Below are positions 47,501 through 63,845 of a stretch of 64,000 nucleotides of DNA, piece by piece. The stretch lies in assembly GCA_017562135.1 (NCBI GenBank), contig QEYB01001314.1, positions 62,001-126,000 on the forward strand, written 5' to 3'. Source of the DNA: Dipylidium caninum. Lineage: Eukaryota > Platyhelminthes > Cestoda > Cyclophyllidea > Dipylidiidae. The notes below the pieces were generated by a model. The model had not been told where the DNA came from. It saw only the letters and a program-made list of their open reading frames with translations, and searched no databases. Position 1 is the first letter of the stretch. Every line of letters begins with the position of its first letter. Both the position numbers and the translations under genes were made by a program.

Positions 47501-50500
47501 CAGCTTTTACGAGCAACTTTGAGAGAATAAGGAAGCACGTCGAAGATAAACGAGGTGGACAACAAGATAACCTCATCGGGGAATGCAATATGGGAGAAGA
47601 CTGATATGGAGTACATGTGATCAGGAAAGAAAGCTAGCTGAGACTAATGCTTTACACGATTATCCTTCTAGTGTTTTGTTTATTCTTTTTACTTCGCGCT
47701 CAGCCCATTGGCCTCGGAGGAAAAAAATCACAATTTCTAAACAAAACGCACCAAGTGTTTTCATGAAAAAGGAGCCAGACTTTCCTCCCTGTGCGTCCCA
47801 GTTTCGACAGCGTGAAAGTGAGCGAATAAACCTGCAAATAATAGAACGTTTTACAGTGAATTTGGTTTTGAAGCTTACTAATAAACACCATTTATGTTCC
47901 GACCAACTTACGACATCTCGCCTTGAGGGAGAACAAGTTTGCGAAGTTGGTGAAATTCCTCTGCGTAGTAGATGCGACAGAGAAACGTTGTATTTGCATC
48001 CACAAATTCTGTCAAATAAATTAGCTGGGTGGTTATGGCGATAGAGATGGACAGTGTTACAAGTACTTGTGACGTACGAACTTCGATATGTGGATCAATG
48101 GGAGCAGCAATAAATGTCTTGGAGAGTTTAACCTCATCTGACGTATTAGCGTTAACATCCGCCTCACTTTTCGGTTTGTCTGGAGCGGCGTCCGCGTGTC
48201 GAACCGAAGCTTCACCCTCAACTAGTGATTGAAGGTAGATGTGATAAAGTGGAATGTACTACAACATTTAGCTGTTGCACACCGCTAACAGACCAAAAAC
48301 CAGTCTAACAAGGCTATGGTAAACGATTTTACTCGTTTGTCCTTCGGCTAAAGTATTATAAAGTCTACTAGTATCCACTATGAAAAAGTTGTGCAATTAT
48401 ACAAACGTCGAACTTACTCGAATTGGTAGAGTTTGATCTCCCACTACGACTCTTCTCCTCCGTATCAGTAAACTGAGATTCAGATCTGGAAGTGTAAGGA
48501 GGTTCGACCCAGAAATTATCTCTTTTTTGCAAGATTAAAAATAATGGCAGAAGTTGTTATACCGATTAGAAGCTTTGTTGGTTGTTTGAAATTTTATGAT
48601 GCTGTGCAGCTTCAGTGAATAATTTTCCGACCTGGAAAGAGATTTATAATGCCACATTAAAGAAATTGGTCCATCACGGCTCATCTCTACAATAATAACT
48701 ATGTAGAGCGATTCAAATAAAGACGACACTCACGCGAGTGCATAGGCAATAATAGAAGTAATCTCTTGATCAAAAATATAAACGTCAGGAGTTGCTCCGA
48801 GGATTGAAACCCCACATAATTTTTCGAAAAATTTATCCGCGGCACATAGGCGCTGTGTGGAATCTGGAGTTTCGGAGGGTGTAACGTGTGACGAATGAAT
48901 AGGAATTTGTAATGTCAAAGCACGAAGCAGAGGACTGCGGCAATTCGGTGGAGGAATTTGAGGGTGTTCTGTAGGTGGCCATGGATCGGGATAGATTTTG
49001 TACCCGCTACCACCAGGGAGTATGGCTGTCCAAATGCGTTTCATAGCCTCTACTGTGGCCGTAGCTGCCTTGCTCTCAGGGAGAAACTCCAACAAAAGTA
49101 GAGGAAGAGTTGGGAGCGCCTTCGCCAACTTCACCCCTACGGAATATGCCACTCGTGCTTGGCATTTCTGTTCCAGGCATTGAAAAGAAAGAAAAAGTAT
49201 ATGGTGGAGAATAATGAAGTAAAGTGATTACAAATAAAATGAGGTTACAAAACAATCTTAAAAGAACAAAATAAGTATTGACAAGCGTTAACTAACCTGG
49301 CTAAAAGACGGTACTAATAAGATCATAACGATTACGTGAGGAAACTTGGTGTGTAGTGTCCAATGTACAAACAAACCGAATTTCGTGCTAAAAAAACTGA
49401 CCAGTATTGTCAAGAGCAAGGTCAAAATTGGAGGATGAAGGAGAGCCTTCTAGAGGCAAATCACCAGTAAGCGACTTCCCACTTTCAATCTCGCCAAGTG
49501 CATCGGATGAGATTTGATGAGTGCGTAATTTGCGCTGTCTAGCTTGTCCCCGCCCCACCATCTTCACAGTGGAATTATATTGAGAGATGCTAGGTAAAAA
49601 AATGCTACTTCTCAAACTAGATCATATGAAAATATCAGGAGAGAGTAGACTCACTGAGAATTCCAGTCATTTACGAAATTAAATAGCCAGCGTTTGATAA
49701 GGAACATTAATCCGGAAACCAGAGTGATCTTCTCTTCTATATGGAACATGAAGGTAATCATACATACTCATAACCGTGCTGTTAATGAGGTTCAAGTCAG
49801 AAGGCTGTTTCATGCCCCATGCCAGGGTTTACCATAGTTGGGGTGCGGTATGATACAATGGTTGGATAAAATCAGGTGGAAAAAATCTTCAAGTTATTTT
49901 TAATCAAATTTCTCCATTGTATTACGACGTTGCAGTTTTATAAGAAGGATTAATTGAACGGTGACACCTATGTGGGTTCAGTATCAGCGGTAATCCGCTG
50001 GGCTAAATCAAGAGCACATTCCAATAATATCCACGTGACTGAACACAAATCATTAACAAGGTTGTAGGCGTGATTACTGACCTTATACAAAAAAGTACTA
50101 CAGCGGAAATACAGGATAGTTTTGATGAGATTTAAGAAATATTCAAATGTCTATGCGTGTTTCTATGCATATATGTTGAAATGAAAAGGGGAGTACAAAA
50201 GAACTCTAACTCGCCAGTTTTGAACATGAGCTATTCATCAAAAACAAGGAAAACAAACAAACCGTATGAAAGTGCAAGGAGTCTTTTCTTCCACGCCAAT
50301 TGGTATTCAGTGGGAGAGGTCGGACGATCAATGTCCGGACTGTTTTCAGTTGAGACCTTTGCGGCATCCGAAGACACCGAAGAGCGAGTTTTTGATAAAT
50401 TGTCGAAAAGAAATGAGAGGACTTCCACGCGCGACTTAATTCCGGTTTCATTACACTCAAACTATCAGGATAATGTTACCGGAGACTCAAAACGTGGAAG

Positions 50501-53500
50501 TCAACGTAGGGTCAAAATGGAAAGTTAAACTTACGTTTAAAGTTACCTCAAAGGTTTCCAACAGACGCACCAACTCCTCGCACTGTGTTTCATTCATCAA
50601 ATTCATTAAATGTGATTTCACACACATTGTCAGTTCGTGGTACCTAATTAAAATGAGGATGTGATGATAACAACTGAGTTACGGATATTTCAAAGGCTCA
50701 CGTGCAACAAATGAAAAATCGACATCAAAGTGGTGGTTAAATGAAAGAAGCAAAAACAAATATGCTACTTTATGGGGTCTTCTCGAAACTAGAATAAAGA
50801 TTAGAAAAACAATGGACATTAAACAAAAATTGCGCCTAGCGCGCGTAGGCACCAATGTCTTCAGCAGCAAATCAAAAAATATAAACTATAAGGTTAGGAA
50901 AATGTCCCTGGTGGAGCTACACGTAATGATGTCAAAAACGCACTTTTTTAAGGTTGCATGAACGTCAACAATAAAGATATCAGGCATCTCGGTAGGCTCG
51001 ACCACACTATTTAGCTTCTTCATCGACTTGGAACTACTTTGTTTGGTAATACTATTCGCATAACGTGCTGCCAAAGACGGATTGGACATCGGATGGAATA
51101 CCCATACTGCGATTGGTGGCATACAGACCTCGAAGTTCACAATTGGGTAATAACTGGGAAATCAAGGACGCACATTAAATATACTCCTGTGATGATTAAT
51201 AACAAAAGAAAAATACAAACGGTAAGTCAATTTGGAGGATCAAAAGTGTCGACAAGACTAACAAAAAAGCCAGGTAACCAATATTAACGTGCACTTACCA
51301 AAAAGTGGCTTGTATCTTGTCCAAGCTGAAACAGTGACTCAAAGCCTTGGCTGAACAATAACCCACCCTGTTTGATGAACCTTTGTGAGTCAAACAAGAT
51401 GGCGAGTTGATGAGGAAATCAATGAATTTCATAAAGGAAAAGTGCCAAGTGAGCAGAGACATTGCGTGAGGCCTCGACGTCAGACCGCAGGTTCGACAAT
51501 GTGTCCACATTACAATAGGCATTGCAACATCAGTAGGGTTTGATAAGTGTATCGGCTCGATTGTCTGTAGAGTGAGCTTAACCGAACCCGCAGTTTGGGT
51601 AAAGCGTTGTACGTGATCCAGCATTGGGGTGTTGCACTCGGGGTTGAGACAACTTTGGCTCCTACGGCAGCGAGGCACACATAGTCGAATAAAACCTACG
51701 GAAGCTCCTAATGATGTCTAATAGGTACACATAATATCTCCGACTAGTCTAGGAGAATAAAATCATCATGATAAAGTTTAAAGGAAATAGACTTGAAAAG
51801 CAGGGAGGTTATCCTAAGAACTCCCAAATCCCTGATAGGCACTTACATCGATAATAAGAGAGTAGTGGTAGTGTAAAAGTTTAGATGTGACAAAGCGAAT
51901 AACACTACCTGAAGCAGAAGTATTCGAGAAAAGCGCCCAAAGGTAAGTCATTAGTCCCGTAAACATCAATGCCGATAATCCAGGAAGGGAGGCAAGAATC
52001 AGGACAAGTAGCGGAGACGGGAGAATAAACACTACGCAGAACGTGTGTTAGTGTATGCGAACGCGCGTCACGGATACTTCGGGTAAGACGCTTGGTTGAG
52101 GGCTATATGCATTGAGTAATCCCAAGGAAAATAGGAGTCACGTCTTTCAACAATGGTTCACTTAACTGAAGTCATATTAAACGTTTGCAGATTACAAATA
52201 CGCATACAGGGACAGAAGTTTACATGGAACTGCGTCTGAATGATGTTATAGGTACCCAAACCTCAATTCTTCTAAGTTTATATTAAAACCACACCTCGAG
52301 CTCGTGATCGAAGTGTACGGTTAAGCATCGTCCACATACAAGAGGTCATGTACCTTAACAATCGACTTTGAAGACGGGGAAGCCTTGAGAGCACCTTTAT
52401 CTAATTCGTCGTTTACCACAATGATTCTTCCCATTCCCGTCCATCTACGCAAAAATCTCAGCTTGTTCCTACCCTCATCACCTCCGCAGGAGGGAAGCTG
52501 TTTTGATGGTTTGTGTAACAAAGGCAAAGAGTACGACGAGAGAGGTTTCCGGTCAGCGTAAATCTTGGCACGCATAACAAGAGCCCTTCTGCTTCAGTGC
52601 ATCATTCAGACGCCGCTTATTCGGCCAGTCAACGAGGTAGAAGTAGAAGTCAAACAGGGGTATGCAGCGCCCCTCAGTACTTGCTAAGAACGGGACTTTG
52701 GTAATAGCCAAAGGAGAGAGATTAAAAAGACGGCCGTGGAGATGAAGAGCCAAGGAGGAAGAACAGGTGGACTCTTCCACTGTGCAATCACCAGAGTACT
52801 GAATTGCATAAAAACAAGAGTTGGTTTATTGTTTGTACATGTTCCATCGGTCACGCAAAAAACCTAATTTTCAATGACCATGCAAAACTTACATTACAGA
52901 ATAATGCGAACAGTAAAATGCAACTAAATCAGATTTGTAAATCTTACCGATCCTGTTCTTCAAAAACTACAAAACTCTTACTGTGCCACTTGAAGGATCA
53001 CCAGTGAGGAGGATTTGCGCATCTCCCAAGTAAGCTGTTTCAAAACGGGCATTGAAACAGCTCAAGAGGGCTAACTTAAAGCATCTTTTTGCCAGTTTCA
53101 GAGCGGCCATGTCTGGACCGTGCATCAGTACCGAGTAGATAGGCATGCAAATAGGCATGGTAGAAAGTAAACTCCTTTCCTCTCCGTTCGAGCCCTTATC
53201 AACATTATTGGTAACAAGATTCAAGTCGGGAATGTGGAGCCAGCTAACGGGAGACAGTTTGCTTAATGCAGGAATATCTGTGAAGCTGAATACACAGACA
53301 GATTTCTTCGAGTCTAAAAAGATTTGACAATGCTAATGGTTAGATCGCTCGAGAGATCGTGGACGTCAACAAGTAATGCAAGCCTACCATTAGCTTGAGG
53401 TAGAGTAATCAATTTATACCACTTGCAGACACCAATTGGAGATGTAGGATGTTTAGAGATGTCATAAGAACCGCTCAAAAAATCATCTATGGATTCTATA

Positions 53501-56047
53501 ACCTCTGCTCCAGTGGCCACGGCCAACCGAGCTAATACTGACTGCAAAAGAAAATCGCAAGAATTATTGAGTTTCCTAAGCCTTGACTCACTCTTTTTAC
53601 ATTGCAGAAGATCGCAATTCCTGACTTTACAAGCATAGTTAATGCTATGTTGGCGATTCCACCTTCTGTAAGGAGTACGGTCGGCCGAAAGGAAATAATC
53701 TTCATAACGCAATTTGCCAAGTATTCCTTCTCCTACAGCCAGAATAATCATGAGATTAGAAAGGGATTCTTACTTGGGCAGTGTAGGAATCAAGCCATGT
53801 ACGCTTGTAAGTATTTCTTTCATAAGTGACAGATGAAGCTATAATCAAGATTCGGGGAAAATAAAGTTGTGTAGGAAGATCCTTATGAATCAAATGGGCG
53901 GTGAAGGCAACACCGTTCACAATTTGGCATGAATTACCCTCCGAAACAACCTTTAAAAAGAATTTAGAAGATAGTGTAAAAGTTAGGTGAGCGTAAACAA
54001 AACAAAAGTCTCTTTAATAGTTACACGACCCATTAAAATCCACAGAATATAAATTAAAATAGACCAAAATAGACGGTTAATTTTGAACTCAGATAAAAAT
54101 GAATATAAAGGTGGATTACAAGGTATATTAACACAAAGCTGACCTTTTTAATGTGAACATAACGCAGAACACTCATGGGGGAGTATTTAAATCGAAAAAA
54201 TTCTTGTAAGACCATATTTTCTATTAAAGAACATTGTTGATTGGGATTAAAATATGACGAGCCAGTGTGACGTTTCGCTAAATTTGTATGTAAAATCCTT
54301 CGTAGATCTAGCTTCATATCATCGCAAACCATGTTTACAGCAGTAAATAGGAGTTCATTCCATTCGGACGGTAGGTAATGATCCCTTGTCTCCTGTTTAA
54401 TCAACTTCGTCAAGTAATGAGCGTAGACAGTCCTACGAAAAAAAAACTCGGATCGTTACCGGATAAAATAAAATAAGCTTAAATATCTTTGAGTTTACAC
54501 TGGTTCAGCAAAAAATCTTTGAAACCGTATTGAGCCTTCCGAAGGTTGCAGATTATTATCAAGGAGTTGTACTTGACGGAGGCCTTTCGGTGAAGACATA
54601 AAAGTGGCAACAGAAGACGAACTTTTAAGCTGTTCACAATGTGTTTTGTCTGGGATTTGAGAAAATGTAATTGATTTATTGAATAAAACACTGCCTCTAG
54701 TATCGAACGACTGTGAGCGCCTTGGCAAACGAGGACTTTCGTCCACCTGCATAAAAGTTGCAGAGAATATAAATTTCGTTAAAGGCTCTAGTAGACAAAC
54801 ACAAAAAATCGGTAAATAGAGCGAAAATGGCGGCAGTAGAAACGAAAACAAGTTTACTTATGCCAATTATAAATTCTTTGTATCCTCAATATCATTTACG
54901 CAGTTCAACGCAGTGACACATCCAAAATTTTAATCACTGATCAGTTACAAAAGCATGTAACTCACTTCCCCAATGATTCGGTAGAGCTGAGAACAGTCAA
55001 TGAACTTCACAGGACTTTTGCGGTCCAGTGGTTTAAGAAAAGATGCCCTTGTGTAGGCTTCGCAGAGTGCACAAGCCTTCTCACTAAAGATGGTGGTTAT
55101 TGAGGGAACGTAGAGATAATGTCGTGTAAAGTGCTTACTAACCGTGATTCGAGTCCACCGCCAGTGCTCGAAACGAGCCAGTCAACAATATCCCGTCCAG
55201 AAGCGCATCGATCCGACCCTACCATAACGGTATGCAGAGAAAAAGGTTTCTGATCAAAGGGCAAAGGAGCTATACGTTTCTGTGCATCACCACTGAGTGA
55301 CTGCTTTGCGAATGCGATATTTCTAACAAAGAACGAGAGACCTGGTCTGTGCTCCACATTTGCCGACACTACTTTTTGAGGACATGTCATTTTGAACCAG
55401 AGGACAACAAAGGTCTGAATATCGGGAAACGCTTGACGACCATCAACAGACGTTGAACTGACTAGTCTTCGTGGGGTGGGGAAGCTATCGTCAACCACAG
55501 GGAAGAGATTAGAGATTTGCGAACGTTGGCGCCCGCGATGAATTTGCCAAGTTTGAAAATCACCATCTGATGAAAAAAATCCACTCGAAGACTCAAGCTC
55601 GGTCCGAATAAGTGGAAATAACTGCCCAGATGGTTCATTTAATGGCTTTTGTAGATTTGCTGAGAACTCTAGACTTGAACTTTCAGGGTGCAGTTGAGCA
55701 GAAGTCTGTGATATTCCCACAAGCTTACAACCTCTAGTGGACATCATTTCATGATTCGCCGCACAAAATCCACAGGCTCGATGTGGTCCCGGACTCCCAA
55801 TACTGGATCCATCACGAAACTAAATTTACATTATTGTGGGGGCATACAAACGTACATGAGAACTGCAACTGTGACAGAATATTCGACCACAGAATCTGCA
55901 GTGATGTCGCCTTGTGAATGTTGAAAATTTTCTTCCACACTCAAAACATTGTTGACAATGGCTATCGGGGATCCAATGGCTTCTATTCACTACGGCCGTA
56001 TGGGATGGAGAGGGATTGGTAGGTTTGCCGACAGTATCTCCATCCAT
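44542..56047 (-). CDS. PIKFYVE: PIKfyve, FYVE-domain phosphatidylinositol-3-phosphate 5-kinase
   Basis: Makes PtdIns(3,5)P2 on endosomes. Domains in order. FYVE finger: exon 56047-55856, WIPDSHCQQCFECGRKF and RRHHCRFCG, finishing in 55819-55143; the start ATG has an in-frame stop 9 nt upstream. DEP: GRDIVDWLVSS, then 55083-54966. Cpn60-like lobe: exons 54746-54499, 54432-54144, 53950-53774, 53732-53592, 53541-53388, 53313-52982 (FRPTVLLTE, WLHIPDLN). 52798-52572 and 52031-51909 link to the CCR region (51661-51299, CLNPECNTPM; 51153-50944; 50643-50547; 50461 to about 50263). Then 49589-49402, 49167-48734 (SIIAYAL), 48521-48418, 48221-48078, 48008-47912 (FVDANTTFLCRIYYAEEFH). The kinase exons are 46636-46533 (RFVVKEV), 45846-45457 (VLVMENLF, IYDLKGSLRGR) and 44868-44542 (MDYSLLVGID, VVGIIDY; stop). 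The glycine-loop exon, probably near 47.1-47.2 kb inside arm 2, and junctions near 49.2-50.3 kb are unsettled. Confidence 0.93.
46187..46525 (+). other. Unidentified open frame in arm 2, antisense to PIKFYVE
   Basis: The counterpart of the arm-1 frame, 112 codons, identical over the repeat and differing upstream of GYLDEV, where the residues change conservatively (arm 1 VVKTVG, arm 2 AIRTIG). It lies in the PIKFYVE intron between 46533 and 45846, on the opposite strand. No family is recognised and no start context or neighbouring exon supports it firmly. Confidence 0.3.
46213..47528 (-). repeat. Arm 2 of the 1.3-kb inverted repeat, inside PIKFYVE
   Basis: The native copy by context: it lies in the expected place between PIKFYVE exons 48008-47912 and 45846-45457, and includes the exon at 46636-46533. 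It is the mate of 38546-39860 in reverse orientation, with a spacer of about 6.35 kb holding PIGA exons 1-9 and the PIKFYVE 3' end. Confidence 0.95.
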
Positions 56048-58622
56048 TGCTTCTTATAGAGTGAAGAGATTTAGTAAGATTTTTAAAAAAGTAAGAACAA
56101 AAAGCCAAAAATATAAATAATACTATATACGTACTTCCCATTCGATGAGCGCGGTTCATTGCAAGTCAAAGTAAACCGTGTGGTATTAAATTTAGAAGCT
56201 AAGGGTCAAAAAACGATTACATTGTCAGATTTGTCGTCTGATACAAATCTTCCACATCTACCTGTGCAACTTACACAAGGTGGAAATGACAGAGTAAATA
56301 AATACTTGACAGACATCTAGCACATCAAAGAAAGTAAGTTCAACTCTAAAGACGATGTAGCAAAATTACTATGGCATTATAGGTAATAAAATTTGCTTTA
56401 AACACAATAAAAATAAACACTTGTGATAGAAATTAATTTTTCCAAACGTAAAACAACGCTATTATATGTGGCTTCCAGTGCTGAATTCCCAGTAGTGGAA
56501 AAAGCTGTTAGCGAATTTATATCAGAAACCCAATAGTCTCTTCAATATTTATTCAAATTTCTTTAGATATTAACGCTACGGCGCTCTTATTAATCTAAAT
56601 GGGATCCAATTAATGATCCTAGTATCTTGGGATCTGATCTTGGTTCTACTCAAGGTATTTCTCCATATATGCACTAAAAAGCTTTTCAGTCTGATTACTT
56701 ATAACGGTCAGCAATATAGTTTCAAAAAAGACTTTGTTTTAAAAACGAGTGGATGGAGGAGAAATTAAAGCTTGGTAGAAGCTAAAAATGTTATTGTCTA
56801 GAAATTCGTAAGGTATTGCTGGCGGTAAACAAAAATAAATAATTTTTGCAATGTTCATGCCACTTGAAAGTGTCGGTAGTTAAAGCTTTGCACCATATAT
56901 AACACGATTCTCCAACACATCATACACAAATCAGAAATGCTGTTTCTAGGAAATAGGAGCAAAATTTTTCGTTGTCTAATTTTTCTAGGAAGATTATTAT
57001 GCATAATCATCTGTTCCTTGCTTATTTCTTTAACACTGTTAACAACAAACAATTAGGAAATGAATTTTATTAGGTCTACTTCTTGGACCCCTTCCCAAGG
57101 TTGAAAATCTAATAAGGTATTTCCCATTAAAACGGGAATGTGTTGACGAATGAGGAATTTTAGTTTCGATCTAGACGGCTGCACAAAATGAAGTCGACCA
57201 TAGGTGAGGCAGACATTAATATGCTGTCGAATTAATAAAACTCTGTCATTATTCTATGAAACTTGAATAGGGTAACGGAAGGCCTACCTACCAACACTAA
57301 GCATCCTCGGTCAAGACTTTCCTGTACACAGCACTATAACCTTACACAAAATTACTGTCAACTACTTACTTATCATCTAATTTACTAGTATGAAAACCAA
57401 ATGCTCTCATTTGCTCTTCTTCATATTTTCATATATGCGGATATCTCAGAACTTCTCCTTATCCACAATGACATATCAAAAATTTTGTCATTACAAAATC
57501 TGCTGATCGCACATTTAGTCGGCGGTCTTAGACTGTTTGATACAATAGACAATTTGATTTTGTAAGGGGGAGTTTAATTCAGCTTGAATTCATAAAATTT
57601 GTGAAGTTTCAACTTTAAAACCAGCTATAATTGCAAAACAAATGACAGATTGGCAGTTGAATGATAATCGCGAAACGCTGCAGCTGATAGCGATTTCCCT
57701 TTGTTGTTGTAGAGCATTTGTAAACCATGTATATACATAACTGGGGTCACAAAGGTGAATTGGCATGCAATGGTATATTGCGAGTTTACCCTTGGCATTG
57801 CAAATGAGACCATACGACTTAATTTTTCCTTACAACTCTGAAGTCAAAAATCAAAATATATTAGAGGACAGGCAAGCCGTGATCCGAGTCGATAGGGATT
57901 TCTTACAAAAATAATCCTAGTTTGTTATATTTTTGCAACGACATATGACAAATATCGCATGGTCGCCATCCCCCCCGCATGGGTGCTAAGACGGAACTTC
58001 GTGTTTTTTGGTGTTGATTCATCAAGTAGATTGTAGATGTAGGAGAAAGGTCTCGTTGAGCTGTTTCTTGTTATATGGTATTATGATAGATTTTTCACCA
58101 CAAAACTTTAGTGCGACTCTTTATCCAGTAATCAGTAAGGCTCTTATGTCTCCGAAATCGACTTGTGTAGTTTAGCAAACAAAACAGTCCACAAAACGCA
58201 AGTATTTTTGTTAATGACAGCAAACTTTTTGATAACGAGCTAAAATTTGATTGTTAATCTCATGTGGAAAACTAAATTATTGCGCGCGCTCTTTTTTGTT
58301 TTAAGCATTACGCCAGGCCCTACTGGGAATTTCAAACCAGTTTAAGCCCCGTTGTCCTCCTCTGCTGTTCGGTCGAGCGCGTGCCGCGGATCCAACTGGT
58401 TGTGACTCTTCCCCCTTTTTATTATGTGATCGTGTGAGCTCTTAGTTGTGAGTTACTTCAACTGCCTTGGTTGAGCACACCCTGTTCTCTGTTATCTTTT
58501 GATATCAGCAAACTATTTTGTTTGTCTCTGCCATGCTTAGTCTTTCCTAAGATTAATTTTGTCCGCCAGTTCTCGCTCTTTCGACACATATATCAATCTG
58601 TTTCATATAATGTTAGGACTCA
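56048..58622. other. Divergent intergenic region between PIKFYVE and poly(A) polymerase
   Basis: About 2.6 kb without supportable exons, rich in A/T with short homopolymers. It must hold both promoters. A more GC-rich patch near 58.3-58.4 kb (GCGCGTGCCGCGGATCC) lies about 230 bp before the polymerase start and may mark its promoter; this is inferred from composition only. Confidence 0.4.
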
Positions 58623-61539
<2,917 letters not shown>

Positions 61540-62813
61540 GGTCGGACATCTGCTGGTGTTAATTGTATTCTGAAAAGCATACAAGATAGGTGTGCTGTCA
61601 TAACTCAAAATTGACTGGCTTGAAATACTGCAGCCTCATTTGTGTATCTACGGAAAACGGAACTATACCATCTCTAATTTGAGGTGATTTTTGTGGGGTA
61701 TTTGGCCGATTTTCCTTTGCAGCAGTTCCCGCCTACCAACAAGGAAACGCCCTATTTCAGATGGGGGCAAATTCTTGGTGCACTTAACGCATGCGCATGT
61801 GTGCGTGCCTGTGTGTCTGAGTGCGTGTGTAACGTGTCACCTATTCTTCAGTTATAATTTCGCCCTCTCTTCCCATGCGTTTCAATTAACCATCTCTTTC
61901 CTCGTATCTGTTAAGTGGTTTATTGTTTTCATTAACTAAAATGCCCTCAGTATGTATGCGAGTGTATGCGGTGTGCTGATAGGATTGTGTGGCCATTCTG
62001 TATTTGAACACTCGCACTCCCCCTTCTTTTCTACCGTCCCGTCTCCCCCCGCCGAAGCTGCCGACCTCCCCTTTCGTAAGATCGTTTGGTGCTTTGTCAT
62101 TTTGTATACTCATCGAACCGCTAAAATATACTCTCCCCTATTCCAATTTTTTTGTAGTTTTCAATTAAATAACAGTCCTTTTCCATCCGTATTGATTCGC
62201 GCTTTCGCCGATATCCACGCCCACTGATGCCTTCTTTAAATATATAGGCCTTGTTTAGACTTTCATTTAGAGACTTTAGAGTAATATATATTCACTTCGG
62301 GTGACATTATAGGTGTTCATTTAGACTTTCTTCTGAGGTACTATCGCACTACTGCCAATTCTAATTAAGAACGGGCGGGGGTGAAATACTTACAACCCTT
62401 ATGGGTACTCATAACGCATCACCTTCATGCGTAGCAGTTCAATTCCACTTTCACCTTTGGTATATTTGTAGTGCTCTGAAAAAAAGTAAGACAAAAAAGG
62501 GTTGGAAGAGTAGGGCAATTACGTAGATAAGGTTGTGCTCCATCCGGTAATTCTACTTCCCCACTAAGACAGAATGGATGGACATCAGGCGGCGATTAAG
62601 GGACGCACTTTCAGGTAGAAGAATGCTCGTCCTCGTTTCAACAAAGAAGAATGTGAAGGACCTAACTCCAGAAAGTGTACCTGTGAAATGCGCTCGAGGT
62701 GAACATGGATGTATCTAGGTATCTCCACTTTTACACAGAAGACGTACAACGAAATGGCCATCCGATTGAGGAAAAGATGACAAAAAGCAACTCTTGTTCA
62801 TTAAAAGAGGGTA
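61540..62813. other. Convergent gap downstream of poly(A) polymerase
   Basis: No exon is supported. A GT-rich stretch at about 61797-61830 (TGTGCGTG/TGTGTCTG repeats) is the only visible landmark, possibly a degenerate (GT)n. Confidence 0.4.
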
Positions 62814-63052
62814 TTAAGACCTCTCGTCTTCCTGCGAGCTTCGATCAGGGAAATCCTCACAGTCCTCGATTTGGCTAAATTCTTCGTCGGAATTTAGGGT
62901 CTGGCAGATCTTTTCGATGTATCTGACATCTGCAGCACTGAAGCTGTGCCCATCCACATGCTCCTCCATCGATTGTTCGCAATATTCAATCCAATAGGAA
63001 AATTGTTCAGGGGAACATGTCAATAGTTGTCCAACAATGCTACTTCGTGATT
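62814..63052 (-). CDS. C-terminal exon of an unidentified gene
   Basis: After an acceptor (TTTAG at 63053-63054) the minus strand reads SRSSIVGQLLTCSPEQFSYW, followed by an acidic helical region (IEYCEQSMEEHVDGHSF, YIEKICQTL) and an Asp/Glu/Ser tail up to the stop at 62814; 78 complete codons after two leading bases. The composition and the clean splice site suggest a real last exon. I do not recognise the family. The remaining exons would be further right, possibly starting with the open segment at 63.5-63.8 kb. Confidence 0.5.
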
Positions 63053-63469
63053 CTAAATTACAGATTGAAAGGTGAACTTGTTTAATCTCTAACGGTCAAA
63101 TTTTAAATATACAAGATTGCCGGCGTCACCCATATGTGATGCTCGATTTTTTGTCCAAGCACTTAAGCAGTCTTAATTCTTTCCCCACCGCCAAACCCAG
63201 ATTATTTGGCAATCTGCGTTTGGAATATAGGGCTTTCATGATCTGAATAGGTCAAGCGATGTCTAACCTTGTCTACCTAGCAGAAAAGGCCCGTTGTTTC
63301 AGTAGAGCTCAAAGGTTTTCTCTTAACTCCACATCATTATTGGCCTGGATTGATTAATTATTATCAGAGGCGTTTTTTATTGTTTCAAATAATTGTTAAC
63401 TGTGGGATTCATGCCAAGAGCTAATTAATAAACTTCGGAGATTAGGAGTGGAGAAGACAGGTTTTTAAA

Positions 63470-63845
63470 ATCTTATTCGTAACCCAGGAGCTGAACGGAA
63501 AGGATAAACCCACTCTGAACAGGACGCGGAAGTGAAGGTGGCCATTGGTTTGCAAGAAGGAGGAGAGTGTGGCGTGCAACGACTTGACGTAGCGGTAGTC
63601 GCCATGCCGGGGAGATGGCGAGACGCAGACGCGTCGAGTGACGTGTCAAATGAGCATTTCTGCGACCTGAGGTCATTCCGTGCAAATGTCCCGAGTGCTC
63701 CAGACCCATTACACGTGTCAAGTAGTCGTGTGTGGCCTCTAAGTCCTCTCGACTCCGCGTTAGGACAGCTGGAGGAGGAACTGGACTCGTCAGGGCATGT
63801 ATCAGTCAGAAGACCAGGATAAAGTAAACATGGACCCCTCGATCA
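63470..63845 (-). other. GC-richer segment open in several frames, possible exon
   Basis: One minus-strand frame is open throughout and reads as Ser/Thr/Cys-rich protein (for example DESSSSSSCPN and SFDTSLDASASRHLPG). Another minus frame and one plus frame are also open over most of it. Raised GC with open frames is what a coding exon looks like, but I could not place donor and acceptor in phase with the exon at 62814-63052. Confidence 0.25.

Noticed and set aside
50206..50460. Frame starting MSVMKPELSRAW as the PIKFYVE exon
   Set aside because: The alternative frame (FECNETGIKSRVEVLSFLF) follows a good acceptor in phase with the preceding exon, so it was preferred.
52321..52575. LLYVDDA near the end of a minus-strand open frame, resembling the reverse-transcriptase YVDD box
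   Set aside because: The frame ends two codons later, has none of the other RT blocks, and lies in a PIKFYVE intron between exons that align and splice in phase.
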